From DATFKA01 sp035268885 (lineage in GTDB: Bacteria; Bacteroidota; Bacteroidia; Chitinophagales; Saprospiraceae), in NCBI GenBank assembly GCA_035268885.1, contig DATFKA010000120.1, forward strand, positions 62,001 through 126,000: 64,000 nucleotides of DNA. Reading direction: 5' to 3'. Position numbers and translations under genes: made by a program. The notes beneath the pieces are model-generated. The model was not told where the DNA came from. It searched no databases and worked only from the letters and a program-made list of their open reading frames with translations. This document shows positions 25,265 to 32,844 of this stretch, piece after piece. The first letter of the stretch is position 1. Each line of letters opens with the position of its first letter.

Positions 25265-26089
25265 CTAGTTAGCCGGCTCCATCATTAGGAAATGAGCCTT
25301 ACGCATAGCTTTGCCCTGTCCTGCATTATTTCGTCGCTGAGACTTTGGCGCATCTTCCGGACGGTATTTTTCGTGAATCGCTTTTCGGTCTTTCTCCCAT
25401 TGTTCGGCTTGTGATTGGACCTCGGCCAGTAAGGCATCGATCTGGGCATCGTATTTCTCAACCAGTGCTTTAATGGTCGCCCGATCAGCCTGGTGCTGCT
25501 CCCCTTGCCCCTTCGAAGGTGGACTTACTTTTTCACCTTTGTTTCTCCCCTGACGCATCTTTTTCGTATGCGTACCGCGTTTCTGACGCAGAGCCGCAAT
25601 CGTGGCTTTATCCTCAGCCGACAAGTCTGATTCGAGCTTAGTTCGCTGCTTGCGCAAAACCGGCTCTACCTTCTCCTCTTGATAATCCTTCAGCGCTTTG
25701 TGCAATGCTTTGTTCTGAGCGCGGGAGGGCCTTGCCCCAGGACTAGCTTTTGGACCCCGCTCCGGACGCATTTCCTCCAGCTTGGCCAGCTGCGCTTCCG
25801 TCAGGATATTAGCCATTTTTGCTTTCTGACCTCCCATGATCTGCTGGGCAGCAGCGCGGCGATCTGCTCTATCTTCAAATTCCTTTTCCCGTAGGCCCTG
25901 CATTTGGGCGCGCGTTTCCTCAAAAATGGGCTTCAGAGATTCCATCTGCTCCTCGCTAAGACCCAGGGCTTCCTGCAGTCGTTCGGGCTGGGGTCCGCGT
26001 GGTCCGCGTTCGCCAGGGCCCTGTGCCATAAGCGGAAAAGACAATAGACTGAATACTGCCACTACTAAAATTGATTTGAATACGTTCAT
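25265..26089 (-). CDS. Exported Spy/CpxP-like protein, long form
   Basis: A 274-residue protein with a clean signal peptide (SILVVAVFSLLSFPLMAQ) followed by a basic and glutamine-rich helical body. The LTEAQLAKLEEMRPERG stretch is an 'LTxxQ' motif, and the earlier LGLSEEQMESLKPIFEE is a related copy; both are the mark of the Spy/CpxP/ZraP periplasmic chaperone fold. It is longer than usual (Spy is about 160 residues) because of extra Arg/Lys-rich helices. Likely role: binding or sensing misfolded envelope proteins. It is the last gene of the ECF sigma cluster. Confidence 0.7.
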   Translation of the reverse strand: MNVFKSILVVAVFSLLSFPLMAQGPGERGPRGPQPERLQEALGLSEEQMESLKPIFEETRAQMQGLREKEFEDRADRRAAAQQIMGGQKAKMANILTEAQLAKLEEMRPERGPKASPGARPSRAQNKALHKALKDYQEEKVEPVLRKQRTKLESDLSAEDKATIAALRQKRGTHTKKMRQGRNKGEKVSPPSKGQGEQHQADRATIKALVEKYDAQIDALLAEVQSQAEQWEKDRKAIHEKYRPEDAPKSQRRNNAGQGKAMRKAHFLMMEPAN

Positions 26090-26204
26090 GATTTTTGTTT
26101 TTGATGATATAATAGTATGAAATAGTTTGAGATTTAGGCCTGGGATATCCCGGGTCTAATCCTGATATTAGACGATAAAATTGAGCCCACGTTTAATCTT
26201 GTAT

Positions 26205-26612
26205 TTACCGGTTTCCCGGGGAACCTCTGCGTTTCATCGGCGGCCTGCCTTCCGGTAGAGGGCGCTTAAAGCGCCGGTTAAATTGCTGTAGCTGCTCTAG
26301 TTGTTGTTCTGATAATATGGGCTTCAGGTCTGCTTCTAATTGATGCATCAAATCCGCCCGGGATTGTCGATTGGTTTGCATCAGTTGTCGCATCTGCTGC
26401 ACATGCTTATCCAGAATACTCTGGACTTGTATTTTTTGCTTCGGATTGAGATCCAGTTGTCGAACCAGATGCTCCCGGAACATAGGGGCCTCTCCCAATC
26501 GAACGACGCGCTGCATCTCTTTTTTCACTAGTTGCCGATGGGTGACAAATCCGGCCATAAAACCGATCATGATCAGCCCGAATACCGCAAGTATGGTTTT
26601 TATCTTATCCAT
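26205..26612 (-). CDS. Membrane-anchored Spy/CpxP-like (heavy-metal-sensor-like) protein
   Basis: A 135-residue protein with an N-terminal anchor (ILAVFGLIMIGFMAGFV) and a helical periplasmic part. LVRQLDLNPKQKIQVQSIL and LKPILSEQQLEQLQQF are the paired 'L-(T/N)-x-x-Q' helices of the CpxP/CnrR group. Proteins of this shape often sit in the membrane beside ECF sigma factors and tune anti-sigma activity. It follows the putative anti-sigma gene by nine bases. Confidence 0.72.
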   Translation of the reverse strand: MDKIKTILAVFGLIMIGFMAGFVTHRQLVKKEMQRVVRLGEAPMFREHLVRQLDLNPKQKIQVQSILDKHVQQMRQLMQTNRQSRADLMHQLEADLKPILSEQQLEQLQQFNRRFKRPLPEGRPPMKRRGSPGNR

Positions 26613-26621
26613 TTTTACTAA

Positions 26622-27014
26622 TTAATAGTTCAATAATGTATAGGCCTCTTCTGGACTCAATTCTTCTACCCCCAGCACTGACGTCATATCAAGGCTACCT
26701 TCACCAAAGTAAATACTCAGCACGAAGCTCAGCAAGACCAGGACACAGGCCGCAGCGATCTGCGGGGCCCAGCGCTGCAGGGGGATAACCTGGGGGGGCT
26801 GCCGTTTTGCCAGGACGCTTTCGCTAAAATCAGTTGGCGTCGTGGAGACTTTCATCGCTGCCAGTGCCTCGCGCATCCGCAGCAACTGATTGCGCTCGGT
26901 CTCCAGCTCCGGAAAACGAATCAACCCTTCGGCCAGGTTCTGCTCTTCCTTCCTGGATATGGAGGTATCCAGCGAGCGATACAGTAGTTCTTTGATGTAA
27001 TTTTTATCTTTCAT
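26622..27014 (-). CDS. Putative membrane anti-sigma factor
   Basis: A 130-residue protein with a cytoplasmic helical N-terminus (KELLYRSLDTSISRKEEQNL), one membrane segment near residue 90 (IAAACVLVLLSFVLSIYF) and a short periplasmic tail. This layout and its position directly after the ECF sigma gene identify it as the partner anti-sigma factor, which would hold the sigma factor at the membrane until an envelope signal arrives. No zinc-binding HxxxCxxC motif is present, so it is not a ZAS-type anti-sigma. Confidence 0.7.
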   Translation of the reverse strand: MKDKNYIKELLYRSLDTSISRKEEQNLAEGLIRFPELETERNQLLRMREALAAMKVSTTPTDFSESVLAKRQPPQVIPLQRWAPQIAAACVLVLLSFVLSIYFGEGSLDMTSVLGVEELSPEEAYTLLNY

Positions 27015-27055
27015 TTTATATTTGATTTATCTTGTTAAGACGAAGCATGCTGTTG

Positions 27056-27075
27056 AGACAAGGCATCCCTTGTCT
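27056..27075 (-). repeat. Short hairpin between the sigma and anti-sigma genes
   Basis: AGACAAGG (27056-27063) and CCTTGTCT (27068-27075) form an eight-bp perfect stem with a four-base loop in the 76-base gap. It has no T-run; it could protect or space the two transcripts' expression. Confidence 0.5.
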
Positions 27076-27090
27076 TTACCACTAATCGCC

Positions 27091-27633
27091 CTATCTCCAG
27101 CCTTCTGCTCTCAGTAACTCCTGCAATTTCCGTTGCGCCCGGGCCAGTCGGGAGGCAACGGTACCTGTGGGTATATCCAGTATATTGGCCGCTTCCTGTA
27201 CCGAGTAGCCTTGTACTAGTCTCAGTGTAACTACCGCCCGAAACTCTGGTGTTAGTTGACGCAGTGCTTTGGCAATTCCTTCTCTCAAATCCTGGCGCTC
27301 GAACTGCACATCCGGATCCGCTATCCCCTTGGCCGTCAACTCGGTATTTTTGCCAAAAGGCAACTGCCAACGCCGACGCCGCTTCTGCTGCTTGATAGTA
27401 TCCAGAGCGAGATTGATAGCTACCCGATGTAGATACGTGCCCAACTGTGCAGCCCCCTGAAACTTTCCCAGGGAACGATACAAACGAATGAAGACTTCTT
27501 GCGCTACATCCTCTGCCAATGGCCCCTCCCCCAACATACTGATCACCGTCCGGCGGACGGGATCGGCATGCTGCTCTACCAGCCGCTTAAAAGCGCGCTG
27601 ATCGCCTGCTTTAGCGGCTTGAATAGCTTCCAT
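27091..27633 (-). CDS. ECF-type RNA polymerase sigma factor
   Basis: A 180-residue extracytoplasmic-function sigma factor from the ATG at 27633. Region 2 is seen in LAEDVAQEVFIRLYRSLGKF and YLHRVAINLALDTIK, and region 4 in LTPEFRAVVTLRLVQGYSVQ followed by AANILDIPTGTVASRLARAQ, the helix-turn-helix that reads the -35 box. A TTG at 27684 would add 17 residues but lies upstream of the likely promoter. The cluster downstream (putative anti-sigma, two Spy/CpxP-like) points to a cell-envelope stress regulon. Autoregulation is likely. Confidence 0.92.
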   Translation of the reverse strand: MEAIQAAKAGDQRAFKRLVEQHADPVRRTVISMLGEGPLAEDVAQEVFIRLYRSLGKFQGAAQLGTYLHRVAINLALDTIKQQKRRRRWQLPFGKNTELTAKGIADPDVQFERQDLREGIAKALRQLTPEFRAVVTLRLVQGYSVQEAANILDIPTGTVASRLARAQRKLQELLRAEGWR

Positions 27634-27673
27634 TTCTGTCGGCAGTGACTTTTTCAATCTCTTTTTTATATAC

Positions 27674-27702
27674 TTAGACGACAAGCTGGTCTATTTTTTT
27701 CC
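27674..27702 (-). promoter_or_regulatory. Candidate ECF-type autoregulatory promoter
   Basis: On the minus strand, GGAA (27702-27699) and CGTCTAA (27680-27674) are 18 bases apart, close to the classic ECF pattern (GGAAC, 16-17 bases, CGTC). It lies 41 bases before the sigma start at 27633. Confidence 0.35.
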
Positions 27703-27753
27703 CCCAAGGGTGAAAAAAAATGAAAAAAAGGTATTTTACATGCTTTATTCATC

Positions 27754-27924
27754 GAAGTTGTTTAAGAATTCCTGGTGAGATGATTGGTAACGGCTTGGAA
27801 GTCAAGACAAGGCTGCTTTTTTTCTCGAAGCCATCCGCCTGAGGCGGACGAAGGGAAAAAAGAGCTGCCGTATTGGCTTTCAATGTGTTGCCAAGGGCTC
27901 AGTGAGGCGTTTTTAAACAACTTC
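27754..27924. repeat. Large imperfect palindrome, MITE-like
   Basis: The arms begin GAAGTTGTTTAA (27754-27765) and end TTAAACAACTTC (27913-27924), exact inverted copies. The symmetry continues inward with gaps to the centre TCCGCCT-G-AGGCGGA at 27834-27848: for instance CTGCTTTTTTTCTCG on the left answers CGAAGGGAAAAAAGAG on the right. It fills the gap between the ECF sigma gene and the TlpA lipoprotein gene, ending 16 bases before the latter. No transposase is nearby. The right arm would lie in the leader of the 27941 gene. Confidence 0.65.
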
Positions 27925-27940
27925 ATCCAACTGATTCATT

Positions 27941-29377
27941 ATGAAAGGGCGTTTCCAAGTTTATTTTTTAAGTATTCTCTTCTCTTTAAGCCTGGCCAGT
28001 TGCCAGAACAAGCCTAACTCTACCAGTAATGAAATTCAAATTACGGGTGCCATCGATCATCCAGCCGTGAAAAAAGCAACCCTCGTCTCGATCTATGGGC
28101 AGCAGGAAGCCAAGGTCACTAATGGCCAATTTCAGAAATCAATTAGTAGTGACCAGCCTACCTTATTAAATGTCTTTCTGGGTAATACCAACCTGCCTTT
28201 ATTTGTACAGCCCGGCGACAGCATACACCTCGATTACGGTACCGCTATGGACGAACCCCCCAGTATTAGGGGGGGCTTAGTGGAGGAGAATCAGTTTCTG
28301 ACTGGCTTAACAGACTCTCTGCGCACCAAAGTAGGAAGCCCCTGGTCGATTTACCAACAACCCGAGGAGGCTGCCCTGGCCAAGGTCGAAGCCATAAATG
28401 CTTACGGTAATGGTTTATTGGAGGATTATCTAACCGAAAACCCCGATACCGATGCCAACTTCCAGCAATTAGCCAAAACTTATGTTAAATATTTTACCGG
28501 TCAGTTCCTGGCCCAATACCCTACCTATTATGAATATGCTAATCCGGGAGACAGCACCTATCAACCGGGAGAAGCCCTATCCGCCCAAATTGCGGAACTG
28601 CAGACGGAAGATTCAGAGAAATTATACCTGCCGCTTTATATTGATGTGCTAAAAGCAAAGAAAACAACCAAAGCCAATGAATTAATGGAGGCAGACAGTA
28701 GCCTGCAATCTATGGAAGGTTATCTCATCGCTAATCAAAGAGCGCTGGCGTCCGAATTTTCTAAGCCTCAGATCGTCGATATGATGACCTATCACCACAT
28801 CACGGAATATATTCAATTCAGTGGCACGGATGGGATCGAGGAAAACTATAAAACCTTTTTAGCCGGAGTAAAAAACGAGGCCTTAAAAACAGAACTAAAG
28901 GAAATGTATAACTCCTGGGCGCACCTGGCCAAAGGACAAGCAGCCCCTGAATTTACTTACCCGAATATTGAAAGTGTCATGCATTCGCTGAGCGACTATA
29001 AAGGTAAGGTGGTCTATATTGACGTCTGGGCCACCTGGTGTGGTCCTTGCCTGGCCGAGCAGCCCTACCTCGCCGAAATCGAAGAAGCGTACGAAGGGAA
29101 TGAAAACATCGTCTTCATGGGGGTCTCCATCGATGCAGACAAAGGCGCCTGGGAGAATATGATACGTGAAAAAGAAATGAGTGGTGTACAACTCTTCGCA
29201 GATGGCGCCTGGGACTCGGAACTTACACAAGACTATATGATCAGTGGTATTCCGCGATTCATCCTGATTGATGCCAATGGAAAGATCGTCGACGCCACGG
29301 CCTACCGGCCCAGTAACGAGAAGTTGAAGGAGCAGCTAGAGACACTGGTAAAGAGTGGTAAGCCGGTACAAGGGTAG
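27941..29377 (+). CDS. TlpA-family thioredoxin lipoprotein
   Basis: A 478-residue lipoprotein (signal ending SLASC, Cys22). A beta-sandwich DUF4369-like N-terminal part covers about residues 25-130, a helical middle follows, and the last ~150 residues are a TlpA thioredoxin domain with WATWCGPCLAEQP and cis-Pro in SGIPRFILID. It probably acts as a periplasmic thiol-disulfide reductant, in the same manner as the paralogue at 18111, which shares only the domain architecture. It is transcribed away from the ECF sigma cluster. Confidence 0.9.
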   Translation: MKGRFQVYFLSILFSLSLASCQNKPNSTSNEIQITGAIDHPAVKKATLVSIYGQQEAKVTNGQFQKSISSDQPTLLNVFLGNTNLPLFVQPGDSIHLDYGTAMDEPPSIRGGLVEENQFLTGLTDSLRTKVGSPWSIYQQPEEAALAKVEAINAYGNGLLEDYLTENPDTDANFQQLAKTYVKYFTGQFLAQYPTYYEYANPGDSTYQPGEALSAQIAELQTEDSEKLYLPLYIDVLKAKKTTKANELMEADSSLQSMEGYLIANQRALASEFSKPQIVDMMTYHHITEYIQFSGTDGIEENYKTFLAGVKNEALKTELKEMYNSWAHLAKGQAAPEFTYPNIESVMHSLSDYKGKVVYIDVWATWCGPCLAEQPYLAEIEEAYEGNENIVFMGVSIDADKGAWENMIREKEMSGVQLFADGAWDSELTQDYMISGIPRFILIDANGKIVDATAYRPSNEKLKEQLETLVKSGKPVQG

Positions 29378-29388
29378 AGGCTAGTGGG

Positions 29389-30183
29389 TTATAGCATCTT
29401 CGCCATTAGCTCCTTCATCGTTTTGTAGGCGACCATGGCGGTCATATTTTGGTAGTCGCGGATCGGATTATACTCTACGACGTCACCACCGACGATGGGC
29501 ACCTCGATATTTTGCAGGATGTAGAACAGCTCGCGGGTCGACAGTCCGCCGGGCTCGTGATGACTGACGCCGGGCGCGAAGGCTGGATCCAGCCCATCCA
29601 GATCGACGGAAACGTAGAGGGGACCTTGCAAATGATTCAGGAAATCGAAACTGAATTGGTGCATCTCGATGATCTTTACACCAAAGCGGGCAGCTTGCTC
29701 GCGTTGGTGGGTATTCAGGGAGCGATTGCCCACCTGAGTCAGCGAGCCGGCCTTTCCCGTCTCCATGAGGCGCGCGAAGGGCGAGGCATGGGAGTAGGGA
29801 TTCCCGTCAAAATCGTCGTAGAGATCGCCGTGGGCATCGATCTGTAATATATGCAAACCCGGATACTGTTCCAGGTAAGCATCCAATACCGGATAAGCGA
29901 CCGAATGGTCGCCACCCAGAGAGACCAGTTTATTACCATTGGCGATAATCTCTGCTACCCGGGCGCGTATTTTGGCGAAAGCCGCCTCCGGTCGATCGGC
30001 CATGATGTCCAGATCGCCCAAATCTTCAAAAGCCTGGCCAGAGCGGATATCCTGCCCCAGCTCCGCAAAGGTGTTGGCCGAGCCATCGCTTTCCATCAGC
30101 CGAATACGCGGTGGGGCCAGTGCCGCGCCACGCAGAAAAGAAGAATTAAGATCGTAGGGTAAACCAAGGACTTTGATGGACAT
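29389..30183 (-). CDS. Arginase/agmatinase family ureohydrolase
   Basis: A 264-residue binuclear manganese hydrolase. All metal motifs are present: GGDHSVAYPVL, DAHGDLYDDFDG (the D-x-H-x-D group) and SVDLDGLDPAFAPGVS, with VVEYNP near the end. Family members release urea from arginine, agmatine or related guanidino compounds. The sequence alone does not separate arginase, agmatinase and formimidoylglutamase; the N-terminus and length lean toward agmatinase. It precedes gltX's end by 14 bases on the same strand, so it may be cotranscribed with it. Confidence 0.88.
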   Translation of the reverse strand: MSIKVLGLPYDLNSSFLRGAALAPPRIRLMESDGSANTFAELGQDIRSGQAFEDLGDLDIMADRPEAAFAKIRARVAEIIANGNKLVSLGGDHSVAYPVLDAYLEQYPGLHILQIDAHGDLYDDFDGNPYSHASPFARLMETGKAGSLTQVGNRSLNTHQREQAARFGVKIIEMHQFSFDFLNHLQGPLYVSVDLDGLDPAFAPGVSHHEPGGLSTRELFYILQNIEVPIVGGDVVEYNPIRDYQNMTAMVAYKTMKELMAKML

Positions 30184-30197
30184 TTTATATCTTTTAA

Positions 30198-31736
30198 TTA
30201 TAAACTAGCTACGTAAGTATCGAAGCGCTGGTAGCTATCCTTCAAACGACGCAGTACTTCTTCTTTACCGAAGAGAGCCATCATGTCGAAGATAGCGGGC
30301 CCCTTCATTGTTCCGGTTAGGCCAATGCGCAAGATGGGCAGGATGGCACCAAAGCCCAGCTCCCGGGATTTGATAAAGTGCTCGACTTTACTTTTGATGT
30401 TCTCCGCATCGAAGGGGTCAATGGCGGCGACGGCTTCGTACAGTTCATCAAAGACCTCGCGCTTATCTTCTTTCCACTTTTTGCGTATATTCTTTTCATC
30501 AAATTCTTTAAAGTCTTCGAAGAAGTAGTAGCCACTGGTCCAAAAATCATTCAGAAAGACCACTCTTTCCTTCATCATATCAATAAAGGCGAGCAGATAG
30601 TCCTCGCTGGGTTCATGCCCCTGGGCTTCAATGATCGGGCGCACTCTTTTGGCCAGTTCCGCATTATCCGCGTGAATGATGTATTGCTGATTAAACCATT
30701 TGGCCTTATCAAAATCAAAGCGGGCGCCAGATTTGCCAATATTTTCGATAGCGAAAGCCTCTACCAGTTCTTCCAGGCTAAACATTTCCTGCTCGGTACC
30801 GGGGTTCCAACCCAAAAAGGCCAGAAAGTTCAGGACGGCATCGGGTAAGAAGCCGAACTCCCGGAAACCGCTGAAGGATTCCTCCTCCGTTGCCCCTTTC
30901 CACGAAAGTGGGAATACCGGAATCCCAAGCTTTTTACCATCGCGCTTACTCAATTTTCCTTTTCCGGTGGGCTTCATGATCAGTGGTAAATGTGCAAATT
31001 CGGGCATTTCGCTTTCCCAACCCAGGAAGCGATAAAGCAGTACGTGATGGGCCGTACTGGGCAACCACTCCTCGCCACGGATGACGTGACTGATCTCCAT
31101 CAGGTGGTCATCGACGATATTAGCCAGGTGATAAGTAGGTAAACCGTCTCCTTTCAGAATAACTTTATCGTCCAGTTCATTCGTTTGAAACCGTACAACG
31201 TCCCGAATCAGGTCTTTAATTTGTACCTCCTCATCGGCGGGCACCCGCAGGCGAATCGTATAGGGTGCTCCCGAATCTAGTCTGACTTTTGTCTCTTCTT
31301 CGGATAAGGTCAATGAGTTATTCATCTCTCCGCGGATGCGGTAATCGTATTTGAAGGTTTGCCCATTTGCTTCGGCAGCGTCCCGGCGGCCCTGCAACTC
31401 TTCGGGCGTATCAAAGGCATAATAAGCATGTCCGGCTTCAATTAACTTTTGAGCATAAGCTGCGTAGTGGTCCTTACGCTCCGATTGCCGATAGGGCCCG
31501 TAATCGCCGCCGTAGCCAGGACCTTCGTCGGGCTCAATGCCGCACCACTTCAGGGCATCCAGGATATATTGCTCTGCACCGGGCACGTAGCGCGTCTGAT
31601 CGGTGTCTTCGATCCGCAGGATGAAAGTCCCCCCTTTCTGCTTCGCGAGTAGATAATTATAGAGAGCTGTACGTACCCCACCAATGTGTAGGGCCCCGGT
31701 AGGGCTGGGCGCAAATCTGACGCGGATATTATTCAT
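30198..31736 (-). CDS. gltX: Glutamate--tRNA ligase
   Basis: Class I synthetase, 512 residues, charges tRNA-Glu (and, with GatCAB, may mischarge tRNA-Gln). The HIGH site reads PSPTGALHIGGVRTAL and the KMSKS site reads GKGKLSKRDGKK. RIEDTDQTRY and GEEWLPSTAHHVLLYRFLGW are typical GluRS stretches. The C-terminal anticodon-binding helical bundle starts near residue 330. Presence of gatA in the same window is consistent with the indirect Gln-tRNA route. A structured 5' leader precedes it. Confidence 0.97.
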   Translation of the reverse strand: MNNIRVRFAPSPTGALHIGGVRTALYNYLLAKQKGGTFILRIEDTDQTRYVPGAEQYILDALKWCGIEPDEGPGYGGDYGPYRQSERKDHYAAYAQKLIEAGHAYYAFDTPEELQGRRDAAEANGQTFKYDYRIRGEMNNSLTLSEEETKVRLDSGAPYTIRLRVPADEEVQIKDLIRDVVRFQTNELDDKVILKGDGLPTYHLANIVDDHLMEISHVIRGEEWLPSTAHHVLLYRFLGWESEMPEFAHLPLIMKPTGKGKLSKRDGKKLGIPVFPLSWKGATEEESFSGFREFGFLPDAVLNFLAFLGWNPGTEQEMFSLEELVEAFAIENIGKSGARFDFDKAKWFNQQYIIHADNAELAKRVRPIIEAQGHEPSEDYLLAFIDMMKERVVFLNDFWTSGYYFFEDFKEFDEKNIRKKWKEDKREVFDELYEAVAAIDPFDAENIKSKVEHFIKSRELGFGAILPILRIGLTGTMKGPAIFDMMALFGKEEVLRRLKDSYQRFDTYVASL

Positions 31737-32118
31737 GCTTCTTATTTTTTATTAAATCTTATTTAATTCTAGTTAAGGCGTTATGGATTCGAAGCAGGAG
31801 CTCCGAATTTGCTGCTGGAGCAAAGGTCCTGTTTTGTCTTACTGCTGGCCTTCGTAATTACCGCAAAGTTACACATACACTTTTGAACGTCCTAATGTAG
31901 ATTACTTCTGAAAATATCGTTTCAACAATGCAACATTCTGCGAAAAAATGCCTTTGTAAGAATAAATCAGCGATTTACCGAATTTTTTTTGTAAAAAACC
32001 GGTTTTTTCTTCAAAGCAAGGCAGCGAAAACGTAGTACAATTCGTTGTAAACGCAATAGAATCAATTTTTTATGGCAATTTGCCGATATATCCATGAACA
32101 TATTCAAATTAAGATCCT
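31737..32118. other. Divergent intergenic region between gltX and the deacetylase
   Basis: Holds the gltX promoter and leader on the left and, on the right, AAAAAACCGGTTTTTT (31993-32008), a perfect 16-bp palindrome, and the short dyad GGCAATTTGCC (32074-32084) about 35 bases before the deacetylase start. No coding frame or tRNA was found. Confidence 0.5.
31789..31871 (-). promoter_or_regulatory. gltX promoter and structured leader
   Basis: On the minus strand TAACTTTG (31871-31864) fits TAnnTTTG, placed 128 bases before the gltX ATG. The leader it would produce contains nested inverted repeats: TTTGCT/AGCAAA near 31819-31835, CAGGA/TCCTG around them, and CGAAG/CTTCG at the outside (31789-31853). 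It could be a translation-control or attenuation structure. It has no T-box features such as a specifier loop with AGGGTGG. Confidence 0.4.
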
Positions 32119-32772
32119 ATGTATTTAGTAAAAACGCCTCAGTTCATCCAAAATCTCTTCCCGAATTACACCTGGCGGGTGCCTACCGAAGAGAAGGAAG
32201 TGTATCTCACGTTTGACGACGGCCCTATTCCCGAAGTAACGCCCTGGGTGCTCGAGCAATTAGCCAACTTTAATGCAAAAGCTACCTTCTTTTGTGTTGG
32301 TGAGAATGTTCAAAAGCATCCATCCGTTTTTGAGGCAGTAAAGGCACAAGGTCATACTGTTGGTAACCACACTTACAACCACTTGGATGGCTGGACTACC
32401 GACAACATTCCATATTTCCATAATACCCGCCATAGTGCCAGTATTACCGGATCTGAGTTATTTCGTCCACCTTACGGAAAATTAAAGCCCAAGCAAGCAC
32501 AATTCCTACAGCGTCATTATCGCATCATTATGTGGGATATTCTCAGCGGTGATTTTGATCCCAATATCTCTAATGAACAGTGTCTGCAAAACGTTATCCG
32601 CAACGTTAGCCCCGGCTCTATTATCGTCTTTCACGATAGCCTGAAGGCAAAAGAAAAACTGAAGTACGTATTGCCAAAAGTATTGGAGCATTTGAGTGCG
32701 CAAGGCTACAGCTTTGAAGCGCTTAAGAATTCCGCTAAAGCTGAGCAAAACCGTCTGCTTAAAACGGCGTAA
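32119..32772 (+). CDS. Polysaccharide deacetylase family protein
   Basis: A 217-residue NodB-homology enzyme that removes N-acetyl groups from carbohydrate polymers. The metal/catalytic motif TFDDGP (Asp33, Asp34) and the His-x3-His pair in VGNHTYNHLD (His84, His88) are intact, as are LFRPPYGKL, MWDILSGDFD and the late SIIVFHDS. It has no signal peptide or membrane segment, which is unusual for peptidoglycan deacetylases, so it may act on a cytoplasmic saccharide or be exported another way. It stands alone between gltX and a strong bidirectional terminator. Confidence 0.9.
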   Translation: MYLVKTPQFIQNLFPNYTWRVPTEEKEVYLTFDDGPIPEVTPWVLEQLANFNAKATFFCVGENVQKHPSVFEAVKAQGHTVGNHTYNHLDGWTTDNIPYFHNTRHSASITGSELFRPPYGKLKPKQAQFLQRHYRIIMWDILSGDFDPNISNEQCLQNVIRNVSPGSIIVFHDSLKAKEKLKYVLPKVLEHLSAQGYSFEALKNSAKAEQNRLLKTA

Positions 32773-32790
32773 AGGCAAAGCTGCCTTCTG

Positions 32791-32844
32791 GCATAATAAA
32801 AAAAGCCCCCGGATCTGATGATCCGGGGGCTTTTTTTATTATGC
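32791..32844. terminator. Bidirectional terminator, perfect 25-bp inverted repeat
   Basis: The arms at 32791-32815 and 32820-32844 are exact reverse complements around the loop TGAT. Each runs from a GC-rich AGCCCCCGGATC core into a run of T/A, so it reads as an intrinsic terminator in both directions. It serves the deacetylase (ending 32772) and the converging DUF3108 gene, whose stop codon lies immediately after it at 32845. Confidence 0.9.

Noticed and set aside
27035..27370. 111-codon minus-strand frame overlapping the ECF sigma gene
   Set aside because: It is a different frame of the sigma gene, whose region 4 motif is intact in the chosen frame.
29449..29847. 132-codon plus-strand frame opposite the arginase-family gene
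   Set aside because: It is antisense to a gene with all metal-binding motifs, and its own peptide has no recognisable domain or promoter.
31787..31800. tRNA-like T-loop sequence (TTCGAATCC on the minus strand) near gltX
   Set aside because: The flanking bases cannot form a five-pair T stem and no acceptor, D or anticodon arms are present; it is part of the gltX leader repeats.
31737..31900. T-box riboswitch ahead of gltX
   Set aside because: No AGGGTGGNACCGCG-type antiterminator sequence and no terminator alternative were seen.
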